A program made the position numbers and the translations under genes. The notes beneath the pieces are model-generated. The model ran no database searches. It had not been told where the DNA came from and saw only the letters and a list, made by a program, of their open reading frames with translations. Positions 35,433 through 43,045 of a stretch of 48,199 nucleotides of DNA are shown here, in pieces; within the stretch, counting starts at the first letter, position 1, and every line of letters starts with the position of its first letter. The DNA lies in assembly GCA_934255545.1 (NCBI GenBank), contig CAKQOE010000018.1, forward strand, positions 1 through 48,199, given 5' to 3'. The DNA comes from an uncultured Clostridia bacterium (GTDB taxonomy: Bacteria; Bacillota; Clostridia; Peptostreptococcales; Anaerovoracaceae).

Positions 35433-35921
35433 TCAAAGAGATTTTGTTGAAACATTATCGTCAATAAGCTTTTCCGCATCCTCAGCGGAAATATTCCTCA
35501 CGAGCACGAATTCGCTGACAAGCAGATGACGTGCGTTGTTGAGCATCTTCTTCTCTCCGGTCGAAAGTTTTTTTCTTCTGTCGGAGCACATGAGATTCCT
35601 CACGACATCAGCGACCTTGCACAGGTCTCCCGTCTTCAGCTTGTCCAGATTCTCTCTGCTGCGTTTGTTCCAGTTCGGCTGCATAGGCGTAGGATCTTCG
35701 CCGAGAACGCTCAGGACATCCTGAAACTTTGTCTCATCGATGATCGGACGCACGCCGACCTCATCAGAATTTTCCACGGGCACCATTACCTTCATGTCCC
35801 CGTATGACATTCTGAGAATATAGTAACTTCTTTTAACATCTAAAATCATCTGATCCTCGATACCTTCGATGATACCGGCTCCATGCATCGGGTATGAGAT
35901 TTTCTCGCCTATTGAAAACAT
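35433..35921 (-). CDS. carD: CarD/CdnL-type RNA polymerase-binding regulator
   Basis: CarD proteins bind the RNA polymerase beta subunit and stabilise open promoter complexes. The 162-residue product has the N-terminal RID (Tudor-like) domain MFSIGEKISYPMHGAGIIEGIE and a C-terminal helical DNA-interacting domain (LCKVADVVRNLMCSDRRKKLSTGEKKMLNNA). ATG 35921 has GGGAGGAAAG upstream; an earlier start at 35936 lacks a site. It is the first gene of the yacL-ispDF-proS-cyclophilin run, under a good promoter at 35947-35976. Confidence 0.95.
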   Translation of the reverse strand: MFSIGEKISYPMHGAGIIEGIEDQMILDVKRSYYILRMSYGDMKVMVPVENSDEVGVRPIIDETKFQDVLSVLGEDPTPMQPNWNKRSRENLDKLKTGDLCKVADVVRNLMCSDRRKKLSTGEKKMLNNARHLLVSEFVLVRNISAEDAEKLIDDNVSTKSL

Positions 35922-35946
35922 CAGCTTTCCTCCCATTTATGATGTC

Positions 35947-35976
35947 ATTATATAACATAGAAAACCCGGGAGTCAA
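35947..35976 (-). promoter_or_regulatory. Predicted promoter for carD operon
   Basis: Minus strand TTGACT (35976-35971), 18-bp spacer, TATAAT (35952-35947). Very close to the start codon, leaving a leader of about 20 nt. Confidence 0.65.
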
Positions 35977-36294
35977 CAGACAAAATAATTAATATATAAT
36001 ACCGCAGCAGTAATGTCAAGGCTAACTCAAAGAAAATGAAAATTTAAATGAATGTATACAGATATACACATCAGCCTGCGTCACCGCAGGAGCAGGAAGA
36101 GGCCGATAACATACCGATATAATGGAAACTGCGCATCATATAGCGATATGCTGCGCGCAAAAAATGAGGACGCCGCGCAGCATCGCATAAGCAAGACATG
36201 ACAATGTCAGCTCAGGCGCGACGCGCGCGGCGGCCTCCGGCTCGTTTTTGTCAACTGATTGACTATATAATACTCTATGCAATCATCGGCGCCG
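35977..36294 (-). other. 318-nt gap between carD promoter and the small unknown gene
   Basis: No gene seen. CCTGCG-GTGA-CGCAGG (minus strand, 36090-36075) is a GNRA mini-hairpin; GCGCA-CATAT-loop-ATATG-TGCGC forms a second hairpin at 36132-36157; GACAT-GACA-ATGTC lies near 36197; a GC-rich stretch at about 36208-36243 precedes the unknown gene's stop. No clear T-run terminator on the minus strand. Confidence 0.5.
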
Positions 36295-36603
36295 TTAAAC
36301 GATACCGTTCTTGCATATGATGTATTCGTTATCATCAAAATCCTCTTCAGCTTCAGGATCGAAGTCAGGATTAAGCTTATACACCGTAAGGTGTCCTGTA
36401 GTCTTTACAGACTGTTCGTATATGCTGTCGAGTATGGCGAGATCCTCAAGAGCTTCGAGAGCCTCCATCTCCATCTCTTCAACTACGGAAGTGCCTGAAA
36501 GTCTCATATAAAGGTCTTTTATGCTTTCAGCGTCTATAACGTTTCTGAACATCCCCCTGTGCATGAAAATACACTTGTAAAGGGGCTTCTTTTCATCTTC
36601 CAT
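36295..36603 (-). CDS. Small acidic unrecognised protein
   Basis: A 102-residue protein of unknown family. It begins MEDEKKPLYKCIFMHRGMF, is mainly hydrophilic and acidic (EEMEMEALEALEDLA, PEAEEDFDDNEY), and has no signal peptide or membrane helix; the middle is probably helical. ATG 36603 has AAAGGAG 11 bases upstream and a TTGTAA-N17-TATAAT promoter further up, supporting a real gene. It stands alone between carD and the divergent cysE. I cannot assign a function. Confidence 0.75.
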   Translation of the reverse strand: MEDEKKPLYKCIFMHRGMFRNVIDAESIKDLYMRLSGTSVVEEMEMEALEALEDLAILDSIYEQSVKTTGHLTVYKLNPDFDPEAEEDFDDNEYIICKNGIV

Positions 36604-36756
36604 CTTAATATCGTCTCCTTTCATGATAACAATAAATGGATCATAGCATACGACCCGCCCGGCGGGTCAGGATCCGGTGTGCGGACAGCGCGGTGAAAGC
36701 CGCCTCTGACGCTGGCGCGGAGACGCGCAGTGTAACTGCTACGTATGCATATAATA

Positions 36757-36785
36757 ATTATACATAAAATAATGAGACGTTACAA
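36757..36785 (-). promoter_or_regulatory. Predicted promoter for the small acidic gene
   Basis: Minus strand TTGTAA (36785-36780), 17-bp spacer, TATAAT (36762-36757). Confidence 0.6.
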
Positions 36786-36972
36786 TAGTATTATATAACA
36801 ATTATGCGTTAAAAAAGAAATTTAAATAAAATATGCGCCGGTGACGGCGGATCTCATGCTGAAATTCATTGTTATATTAAAGAGATACGGCTTAAAATTA
36901 TTTGTGACGCGGTGACGCGTCGGAAAATGGGTATCAATTGCATATTAAATAAGTAGTAACTGCGATTTTTCA

Positions 36973-37001
36973 TTGATACAGACTTGATTTCAATGTATTA
37001 T
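36973..37001 (+). promoter_or_regulatory. Predicted promoter for cysE operon
   Basis: TTGATA (36973-36978), 17-bp spacer, TATTAT (36996-37001), about 65 nt before the cysE ATG. Confidence 0.6.
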
Positions 37002-37072
37002 ATTATTTAATATGGCGTCAGTATGCCGTTTTGACATTTCAGGCGCACGGTCGTATTTTGGAGGAAATTTCG

Positions 37073-37819
37073 ATGTTTTTCAAGGCAATGAAGGAAGATA
37101 TAGATGCGGTAATGGAAAAAGACCCTGCCGCACGCACGCGTTTTGAGGTGTTTATGTGCTATCCGGGTGTCAGAGCGCTCATGTGGCACAGGCCGGCTCA
37201 CTGGCTTTACAGGCACAATATGAAGTTTTTGGCGCGTGTCATCTCACAGAGAGTGAGACATACGACCGGGATAGAGATACATCCCGGAGCGACTATAGGG
37301 CGCAGATGCTTTATAGACCACGGTATGGCAGTCGTTATAGGAGAGACTGCAGAGGTCGGCGATGATGTTACGATATATCAGGCTGTGACGCTCGGCGGTA
37401 CAGGAAAGGATACCGGAAAGCGCCACCCGACTATAGGAAACAATGTTATAGTTTCTTCAGGCGCAAAGGTGCTCGGACCGTTCAAGGTCGGCGATAATTC
37501 AAAGATCGGCGCCGGCGCCGTAGTTATCGAGGAGGTACCGCCTAACTGTACTGTAGTCGGCATACCGGGACATATTGTAAAACGTAATAATGTACTTGTT
37601 AACGATATGGACCAGATAGATCTGCCGGACCCTGTTGAAACTCAGATAAAATGCCTGAGAGACCGCATCGCTGTGCTTGAGGCAGAACTCAATATGTATC
37701 ACAAAAAGGAACAGGAAAACTGCAGCGAGTGTGATTCTGATGGATGCATGACATGCGTTCCTGATCTTGAAGCACTTTTAAACAGGAAAGATAATAAAGA
37801 GACAGACAAGGAGAAGTAA
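37073..37819 (+). CDS. cysE: Serine O-acetyltransferase with a cysteine-rich tail
   Basis: Makes O-acetylserine, the precursor of cysteine. The 248-residue protein has an N-terminal helical domain and a left-handed beta-helix of hexapeptide repeats with catalytic His/Asp in GIEIHPGATIGRRCFIDHGMAVVIGETA and GKRHPTIGNNV. After the helix (about residue 185) comes a short helical segment and a tail holding Cys217, Cys220, Cys225 and Cys228 (CX2CX4CX2C), absent from well-studied CysE. The ATG at 37073 has GGAGG before it, favoured over an upstream open extension. cysS begins 5 nt downstream, the cysE-cysS pairing of Bacillus. Confidence 0.95.
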   Translation: MFFKAMKEDIDAVMEKDPAARTRFEVFMCYPGVRALMWHRPAHWLYRHNMKFLARVISQRVRHTTGIEIHPGATIGRRCFIDHGMAVVIGETAEVGDDVTIYQAVTLGGTGKDTGKRHPTIGNNVIVSSGAKVLGPFKVGDNSKIGAGAVVIEEVPPNCTVVGIPGHIVKRNNVLVNDMDQIDLPDPVETQIKCLRDRIAVLEAELNMYHKKEQENCSECDSDGCMTCVPDLEALLNRKDNKETDKEK

Positions 37820-37824
37820 AAGTC

Positions 37825-39228
37825 ATGAAAATATACAATACTATGACAAGAAAAAAGGAAGAATTCGTTCCTATCGATCCAAATGAGATAAAGATATATG
37901 TATGCGGACCTACTGTTTATAATTATATCCATATAGGAAACGCGCGTCCGTTCGTAGTTTTCGATACGCTGCGCAGATACCTGCAGTACAAGGGCAATAA
38001 AGTAAAGTTTGTCCAGAATTTTACTGATGTTGATGACAAGATCATAAATAAATCAAGAGAAGAGGGCATATCCGCGCTTGAACTCAGCAGCAAGTATATA
38101 GATGAGTATTTCACTGATGCAAAGGCTCTGAACCTTGAGATCGCTGATGTCCATCCTAAGGTATCTGAAAACATGGATGAGATAATCGCATTCATAAGCA
38201 GACTTATAGAAAAGGGATATGCTTATGAGATAGACGGTGACGTCTACTACAGCACAAGAAAATTCAAGGATTACGGTAAGCTGTCAGGACAGAATATAGA
38301 CGATCTTGAGTCAGGAGCGCGTATAAGCGTTGATGAAAGAAAGCACGACCCTCTTGATTTTGCTCTCTGGAAGGCGCGTAAAACTGAGGACGAGCCGGCA
38401 TGGGAAAGTCCTTGGGGCATGGGCCGTCCGGGATGGCATATAGAGTGTTCCGCTATGTCAAATAAGTATCTCGGCGAGCAGATAGATATCCACGCAGGCG
38501 GTCAGGATCTGGCGTTCCCTCATCATGAGAACGAAATAGCTCAGACTGAGGCGTATACAGGCAAGAAATTCGCAAATTACTGGATGCACAACGGATACAT
38601 TACTATAGACAATGAAAAGATGTCAAAGTCAAAAGGCAACTTCTTCACTGTAAGAGATATCATGAAGGACTTTACAGGAGAGGAGCTCCGCTACTTCCTG
38701 CTCAGCGGCCACTACAGAAGCCCGATAAACTTCAGCCGCGACCTTATGGTACAGTCTCACAACGCTCTTGCGAGGATGCATAACGCAGTAAACAATCTCA
38801 AGCATCTTGCAGAGCACGGAAATGATGAGATGACAGCTGAAGAGCAGGCAGCTTTTGAGCGTATAAAGAAATACGAAGAAAAGTTCGATGCCGCTATGGA
38901 TGACGATCTCAACACAGCTGACGCTATAAGCGTAATATTTGAGATCATAAGAGACGTAAATACAGAAGTAAAGGACGGCTGCTCAAAGAAATTCGCAGCA
39001 GACTGCCTTGCGTTTATAGAAGAGCTTGCAGGCGTTCTCGGACTTCTTGCTGAAGCAGAAGAAAAAGAAGACGAAATACCTGCTGATATAACTCAGCTCG
39101 TTCAGGAGCGTCAGGACGCGCGCAAGTCTAAAAACTTTGCGAGAGCCGATGAGATAAGAGATATTCTCAAGGACAGAGGATTCGCTGTTGAAGATACTCC
39201 TCAGGGCCCTAAGATCGTAAAGCTTTAA
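37825..39228 (+). CDS. cysS: Cysteinyl-tRNA synthetase
   Basis: Class I synthetase for tRNA-Cys. The 467-residue protein has HIGH in NYIHIGNARP, the zinc/cysteine site residues in VCGPTVYN, the GWHIECSAM segment and HHENE, the KMSKS loop in DNEKMSKSKGN and the C-terminal helical anticodon region. ATG 37825 is preceded by AAGGAG. It shares an operon with cysE, linking cysteine synthesis with its charging. The next gene follows after 36 nt. Confidence 0.97.
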   Translation: MKIYNTMTRKKEEFVPIDPNEIKIYVCGPTVYNYIHIGNARPFVVFDTLRRYLQYKGNKVKFVQNFTDVDDKIINKSREEGISALELSSKYIDEYFTDAKALNLEIADVHPKVSENMDEIIAFISRLIEKGYAYEIDGDVYYSTRKFKDYGKLSGQNIDDLESGARISVDERKHDPLDFALWKARKTEDEPAWESPWGMGRPGWHIECSAMSNKYLGEQIDIHAGGQDLAFPHHENEIAQTEAYTGKKFANYWMHNGYITIDNEKMSKSKGNFFTVRDIMKDFTGEELRYFLLSGHYRSPINFSRDLMVQSHNALARMHNAVNNLKHLAEHGNDEMTAEEQAAFERIKKYEEKFDAAMDDDLNTADAISVIFEIIRDVNTEVKDGCSKKFAADCLAFIEELAGVLGLLAEAEEKEDEIPADITQLVQERQDARKSKNFARADEIRDILKDRGFAVEDTPQGPKIVKL

Positions 39229-39264
39229 TTAAGACTTGGCGAAAAAGGACCGTGATCATATAAC

Positions 39265-40674
39265 ATGGAAAGCAACAGCAACAATAAAAAGAAATTCGTC
39301 ATAACAAGCCAGAATCTGGCATGGGGACTGACGGCATTGGCCGTCATATGCCTCAGCATAGTATTTTACCTTGTACTGACAAAAATGCCGTCTCTGCAGG
39401 CGGGCATCAGCAAGCTTATGGGTGTTCTGATGCCTATAATAATAGGAAGCGTAATGGCGTATCTCCTTATACCTGTATATAATGGGCTTTACAGGACGTT
39501 TATGCGGTGGCTGCCGAGGGCGCGGCTGAGCCGCGAGACGTCCGACAGCCTTTCGAAGGGACTGAGTACAGCGCTCAGTCTGCTTCTGCTTATAATTGTC
39601 GTAGTCGGACTGCTCCTTATGGCAGGACCGCAGGTGCTGCAGAGCATCATGGATGTTGCGCGGAGCGTGCCATCCAATGTTGATAAATTTTCAGTATGGA
39701 TGACAAAGCTGCTGAAGGATTATCCTGAGATACTCAGTGTGGCGACAGAAGGACTTGATAATTTCGAGACATCACTGCTGGGTATAATAACTGATTACGT
39801 AATGCCGTCTGTAAATACGCTTATAACAGGCATAACAGTAGGCGTGATAAACGCGCTCAGCTTCATGTTCGATATAATTATCGGACTTATAGTCTGCATA
39901 TATGTACTTAACAGCAAAGCGACATTTGCTGCACAGGGCAAAAAACTCGTATACAGTATGTTTGATACCGGATACGCAAACGCAGTTATAGACGACGCAA
40001 GAAGCATACACAAGATATTCAGCGGGTTCATATCAGGAAAGCTGCTGGATTCTCTCATCATAGGAATGATAACATTTGTAGCGCTTTCCATAATGAATAT
40101 GCCTTATACGGTCATGATCAGCGTTATAGTGGGCGTTACTAACATAATCCCGTTCTTCGGACCGTTTATAGGCGCTATACCGAGCGCTGTCATAATATTT
40201 ACAGAGAGTCCGATAAAGAGCTTGTATTTTGTTATCTATATAATAATAATACAGCAGATAGACGGCAACATCATAGGTCCAAAGATCCTCGGAAATTCAA
40301 CAGGGCTTCCAAGCTTCTGGGTACTGTTTTCCATACTCGTTGGCGGAGGACTGTTCGGATTCGCAGGCATGCTGCTCGGAGTGCCTGTGTTCGCGACTAT
40401 ATGCATGTTCATAAGCGAGGGAGTGGAGCGCTCGCTCAGAAAGCGCGGACTTCCGGAGGATACTGAAAAGTACATGAATACAAAGGATATAGATCCTGAA
40501 AATTATACGTTCAATCCTCTGCCTGATGACGATGCAGGAGCAGAGGTACACAAAGCTCATAAGGCAGCTGAGCATGATACAGAAAAAAACGGAAACAGAT
40601 CAGGCATAAAGGATATATTAAAGAAACATAATAAAAAGGAAAACAGGAGCGAGGACAACGAGTCCGACAGATAG
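39265..40674 (+). CDS. AI-2E family membrane permease
   Basis: A 469-residue polytopic membrane protein of the AI-2E (PerM/YhhQ-type) family, whose substrates range from autoinducer-2 to ions and are not deducible here. It has about eight hydrophobic helices: two near 15-75, one near 105-125, a loop region with amphipathic helices, then five from about 190 to 395 containing the conserved GxxLDSLIIGMITF, NIIPFFGPFIGAIP and the VGGGLFGFAGMLLGVPVFA segment. The last 70 residues are hydrophilic. It lies between cysS and a DUF protein in the same direction. RBS is weak (AAAGGA about 15 nt upstream). Confidence 0.9.
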   Translation: MESNSNNKKKFVITSQNLAWGLTALAVICLSIVFYLVLTKMPSLQAGISKLMGVLMPIIIGSVMAYLLIPVYNGLYRTFMRWLPRARLSRETSDSLSKGLSTALSLLLLIIVVVGLLLMAGPQVLQSIMDVARSVPSNVDKFSVWMTKLLKDYPEILSVATEGLDNFETSLLGIITDYVMPSVNTLITGITVGVINALSFMFDIIIGLIVCIYVLNSKATFAAQGKKLVYSMFDTGYANAVIDDARSIHKIFSGFISGKLLDSLIIGMITFVALSIMNMPYTVMISVIVGVTNIIPFFGPFIGAIPSAVIIFTESPIKSLYFVIYIIIIQQIDGNIIGPKILGNSTGLPSFWVLFSILVGGGLFGFAGMLLGVPVFATICMFISEGVERSLRKRGLPEDTEKYMNTKDIDPENYTFNPLPDDDAGAEVHKAHKAAEHDTEKNGNRSGIKDILKKHNKKENRSEDNESDR

Positions 40675-40686
40675 GGGGCTGAGTCA

Positions 40687-41736
40687 TTGAGTGAAAATAA
40701 CATAAGCATATCCGGAGCCGGCTCCGGCACAGTATATGATGCAGAGCTCTGCAGAGCGCTTTTTGACGCAGCTGATGAACTCAGAAGGCTGAGACCGTGG
40801 GATAAATTCTGCGAGGTCGATGTATTTGAGATATACCCGCGAGCGGAGAGCGAGCCGTATTACTGCTCTGTTGCGGGAATGTTTGAGGAAACGTTCAGCA
40901 TGTCTGTATATAAAGGCCACATGGGCCTTGTGAGTCTTTCTGCTTTTATAAATTCAGCAGATCTGCCTGAGTATATATCGCAGAGCCGACGCAACTGCCT
41001 TACGTGCGCGTGGGGCGCTAAAAATGATGATGACAGACAGGATCTTGCACTCACAAAGCTTGCAGAAAGAAAATACCGCGGAAATGATGAATGGCCGAGA
41101 TTCAGAGTCTATGAGACCGGCTATGAGCCTTCGCATCTGAACAATATGCAGATAAAAGAGCTGACTAACGTAATAAATGCTATGTGTGATGCTCTCAAGG
41201 AGACAGGCGAGTCAGGCCTGCTTGAAAAGCTTAATGAAGGCGAACGCATACGCAGATACTTTGATGAAGAGGAAGAACGCTGGATAAATGACGTCATGCC
41301 GCCTATAGAAAAAATAGAAGCGGTAACAGACGGCTGTGTCATCACAGATGAACTGCTTGTAAGAAGGATAAGGAAAAAGCCGTTAAACGGGAGATACCTG
41401 GAGTTCGACATGCCGTATATACCTGTCCCGCTTGAAAAAGAGCACGGTGACAGGCGAGTTTATCCAAGACTTTGCATACTGTGCGATGCAGAAAGACCGG
41501 CTGTAGAAAATCAGTATTTTATACAGCACGGCGAGGATCCGCGTGATGTTGCGTTAGGCATACTTGTAAATTATATGGAAGAAAAGGGCCGGCCGGCCGG
41601 CATATATGTAAGAGATGCTGAGCTCTTTGGCATTGCAGGCGACCTGTGCGCCAAGACCGGCGCAGCTCTGTCTTTCTCGCCTATGCTGAAGGTGCTTGAC
41701 TTTTTTGTCGAAGATATAATAAATCAGTTCAATTAA
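40687..41736 (+). CDS. Conserved protein, possible DUF7309/DUF6930-type
   Basis: A 349-residue soluble protein. The N-terminal part (about 15-110, LRRLRPWDKFCEVDVFEI then YYCSVAGMFEETFSMSVY) and a C-terminal alpha/beta domain (about 215-349) recall the DUF7309 and DUF6930 pair seen in many Firmicutes proteins of unknown role; this is a family impression, not a search result. The start is the TTG at 40687, with AGGGGG nine bases upstream and no suitable ATG nearby. It follows the permease by 12 nt, so it is cotranscribed with it. Function unknown. Confidence 0.75.
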   Translation: MSENNISISGAGSGTVYDAELCRALFDAADELRRLRPWDKFCEVDVFEIYPRAESEPYYCSVAGMFEETFSMSVYKGHMGLVSLSAFINSADLPEYISQSRRNCLTCAWGAKNDDDRQDLALTKLAERKYRGNDEWPRFRVYETGYEPSHLNNMQIKELTNVINAMCDALKETGESGLLEKLNEGERIRRYFDEEEERWINDVMPPIEKIEAVTDGCVITDELLVRRIRKKPLNGRYLEFDMPYIPVPLEKEHGDRRVYPRLCILCDAERPAVENQYFIQHGEDPRDVALGILVNYMEEKGRPAGIYVRDAELFGIAGDLCAKTGAALSFSPMLKVLDFFVEDIINQFN

Positions 41737-41779
41737 TAAATAATAAACAATAAATAAATGAATAAGATCCGTGACTGAC

Positions 41780-41796
41780 GATCAGCCCGGCTGATC
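41780..41796 (+). other. Mini-hairpin upstream of malic enzyme
   Basis: GATCAGC-CCG-GCTGATC, perfect 7-bp stem with 3-nt loop in the 133-nt gap between the DUF protein and malic enzyme. Confidence 0.5.
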
Positions 41797-41869
41797 ACAT
41801 ATATGTCCGGGAAAATTGGATAATAAACCATATATTGTAAAAGATAACTATAAAGGAAGGAATTACAAA

Positions 41870-43042
41870 ATGGACAACAACGAGCTTGCTATCAAGAAAC
41901 ATAAAGAATGGGGCGGAAAGATAGAGATAATATCAAGAGCTCCTATAGACAGCCTTGAAGATATGGCTGTAGCATATACTCCGGGAGTAGCTGCTCCGTG
42001 CCTTGAAATAGAAAAAGACGAAAAGCTTGCGTATGACTATACTCGTAAGGGAAACATAGTTGCGGTCATAACTGACGGAACAGCCGTACTCGGTCTCGGT
42101 GACATAGGTCCGAGCGCTGCCATGCCTGTAATGGAAGGAAAGTGCGCTCTTTTCAAAAGATTCGCTGATATAGACGCATTCCCGATATGCATAGATTCAA
42201 AAGATCCAAAGGTCATCATTGAAACAGTAAAGAATATCTCAAAGAGCTTCGGCGGCATAAATCTTGAAGATATATCTGCTCCGAGATGCTTCGAGATAGA
42301 ACAGACTCTTATAAAGGAATGCGACATACCTGTATTCCATGACGATCAGCACGGCGCTGCTATCATAGCTGCAGCCGGACTCCTCAATGCTATAAGATTT
42401 ACAGGTAAGAAGATGGGCCAGCTCAAGATCGTTGTAAACGGTGCAGGCGCTGCAGGCACTTCTATCGCAAAGCTCCTTCTTACTATGGGCTTCGGAGATA
42501 TAACTATGTGTGACAGATTCGGTGCTATCTATGCAGGTAAGCCTGAAAATACTGCGCCACAGGAGGAAATGGCAAAAGTTACCAATAAAGAAATGAATAA
42601 GGGAGACCTTGCCGACGTGATAAAGGGCGCAGACGTATTTATGGGAGCGTCTGTAAAGGGCGCGCTCATTCAGGATATGATACGAAGCATGGCAAAAGAT
42701 CCTATTATATTTGCACTTGCAAATCCTGTTCCTGAGATCATGCCTGATGAAGCAATAGAAGCCGGAGCTGCTGTTGTCGGCACAGGCAGGAGCGATTTCC
42801 CTAACCAGGTAAACAATGCTCTGTGCTTCCCGGGAATATTCAGAGGAGTTCTCGATGTAAGAGCGAGAGAGATAACTGACGAGATGAAGGTAGCTGCAGC
42901 TTACGCTATAGCTTCAGTTATAAAAGAGGACGAGCTGCGCGCTGATTACATACTTCCTGACGCATTTAATCCGGAAGTTGTAAAGGCTGTAGCAAAGGCT
43001 GTTTCCGATGAAGCTGTAAGATCAGGAAAGGCGAGAATTTAA
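41870..43042 (+). CDS. NAD(P)-dependent malic enzyme, short type
   Basis: Oxidatively decarboxylates malate to pyruvate and CO2 (or the reverse). The 390-residue protein is of the short bacterial type: AYTPGVAAPCLEI, TDGTAVLGLGDIGPSAAMPVMEGK, the metal site in VFHDDQHGAA, the dinucleotide fold VVNGAGAAGTSIAKLLL and ALANPVPEI. The ATG at 41870 is chosen because AAAGGAAGGA lies before it; the frame opens 18 codons earlier. fumC starts three bases after its stop, so malate-fumarate interconversion and malate-pyruvate conversion are made together. NAD versus NADP preference is not decided. Confidence 0.95.
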   Translation: MDNNELAIKKHKEWGGKIEIISRAPIDSLEDMAVAYTPGVAAPCLEIEKDEKLAYDYTRKGNIVAVITDGTAVLGLGDIGPSAAMPVMEGKCALFKRFADIDAFPICIDSKDPKVIIETVKNISKSFGGINLEDISAPRCFEIEQTLIKECDIPVFHDDQHGAAIIAAAGLLNAIRFTGKKMGQLKIVVNGAGAAGTSIAKLLLTMGFGDITMCDRFGAIYAGKPENTAPQEEMAKVTNKEMNKGDLADVIKGADVFMGASVKGALIQDMIRSMAKDPIIFALANPVPEIMPDEAIEAGAAVVGTGRSDFPNQVNNALCFPGIFRGVLDVRAREITDEMKVAAAYAIASVIKEDELRADYILPDAFNPEVVKAVAKAVSDEAVRSGKARI

Positions 43043-43045
43043 GCA

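Larger units (their letters stand above)
36604..37072. other. 469-nt divergent intergenic region upstream of cysE
   Basis: No gene and no T-box motif seen. From left: GACCCGC/GCGGGTC hairpin (36652-36668), GC-rich repeats to about 36730, the minus promoter (36757-36785), CGCCG-GTGA-CGGCG (36836-36849), GACGCG-GTGA-CGCGTC (36906-36921), then the cysE promoter (36973-37001). The two GTGA hairpins lie between the divergent promoters, outside both predicted transcripts. Confidence 0.6.

Noticed and set aside
36604..37072. T-box leader for cysE-cysS
   Set aside because: No T-box antiterminator motif and no terminator before cysE; the promoter lies about 65 nt from the start codon.
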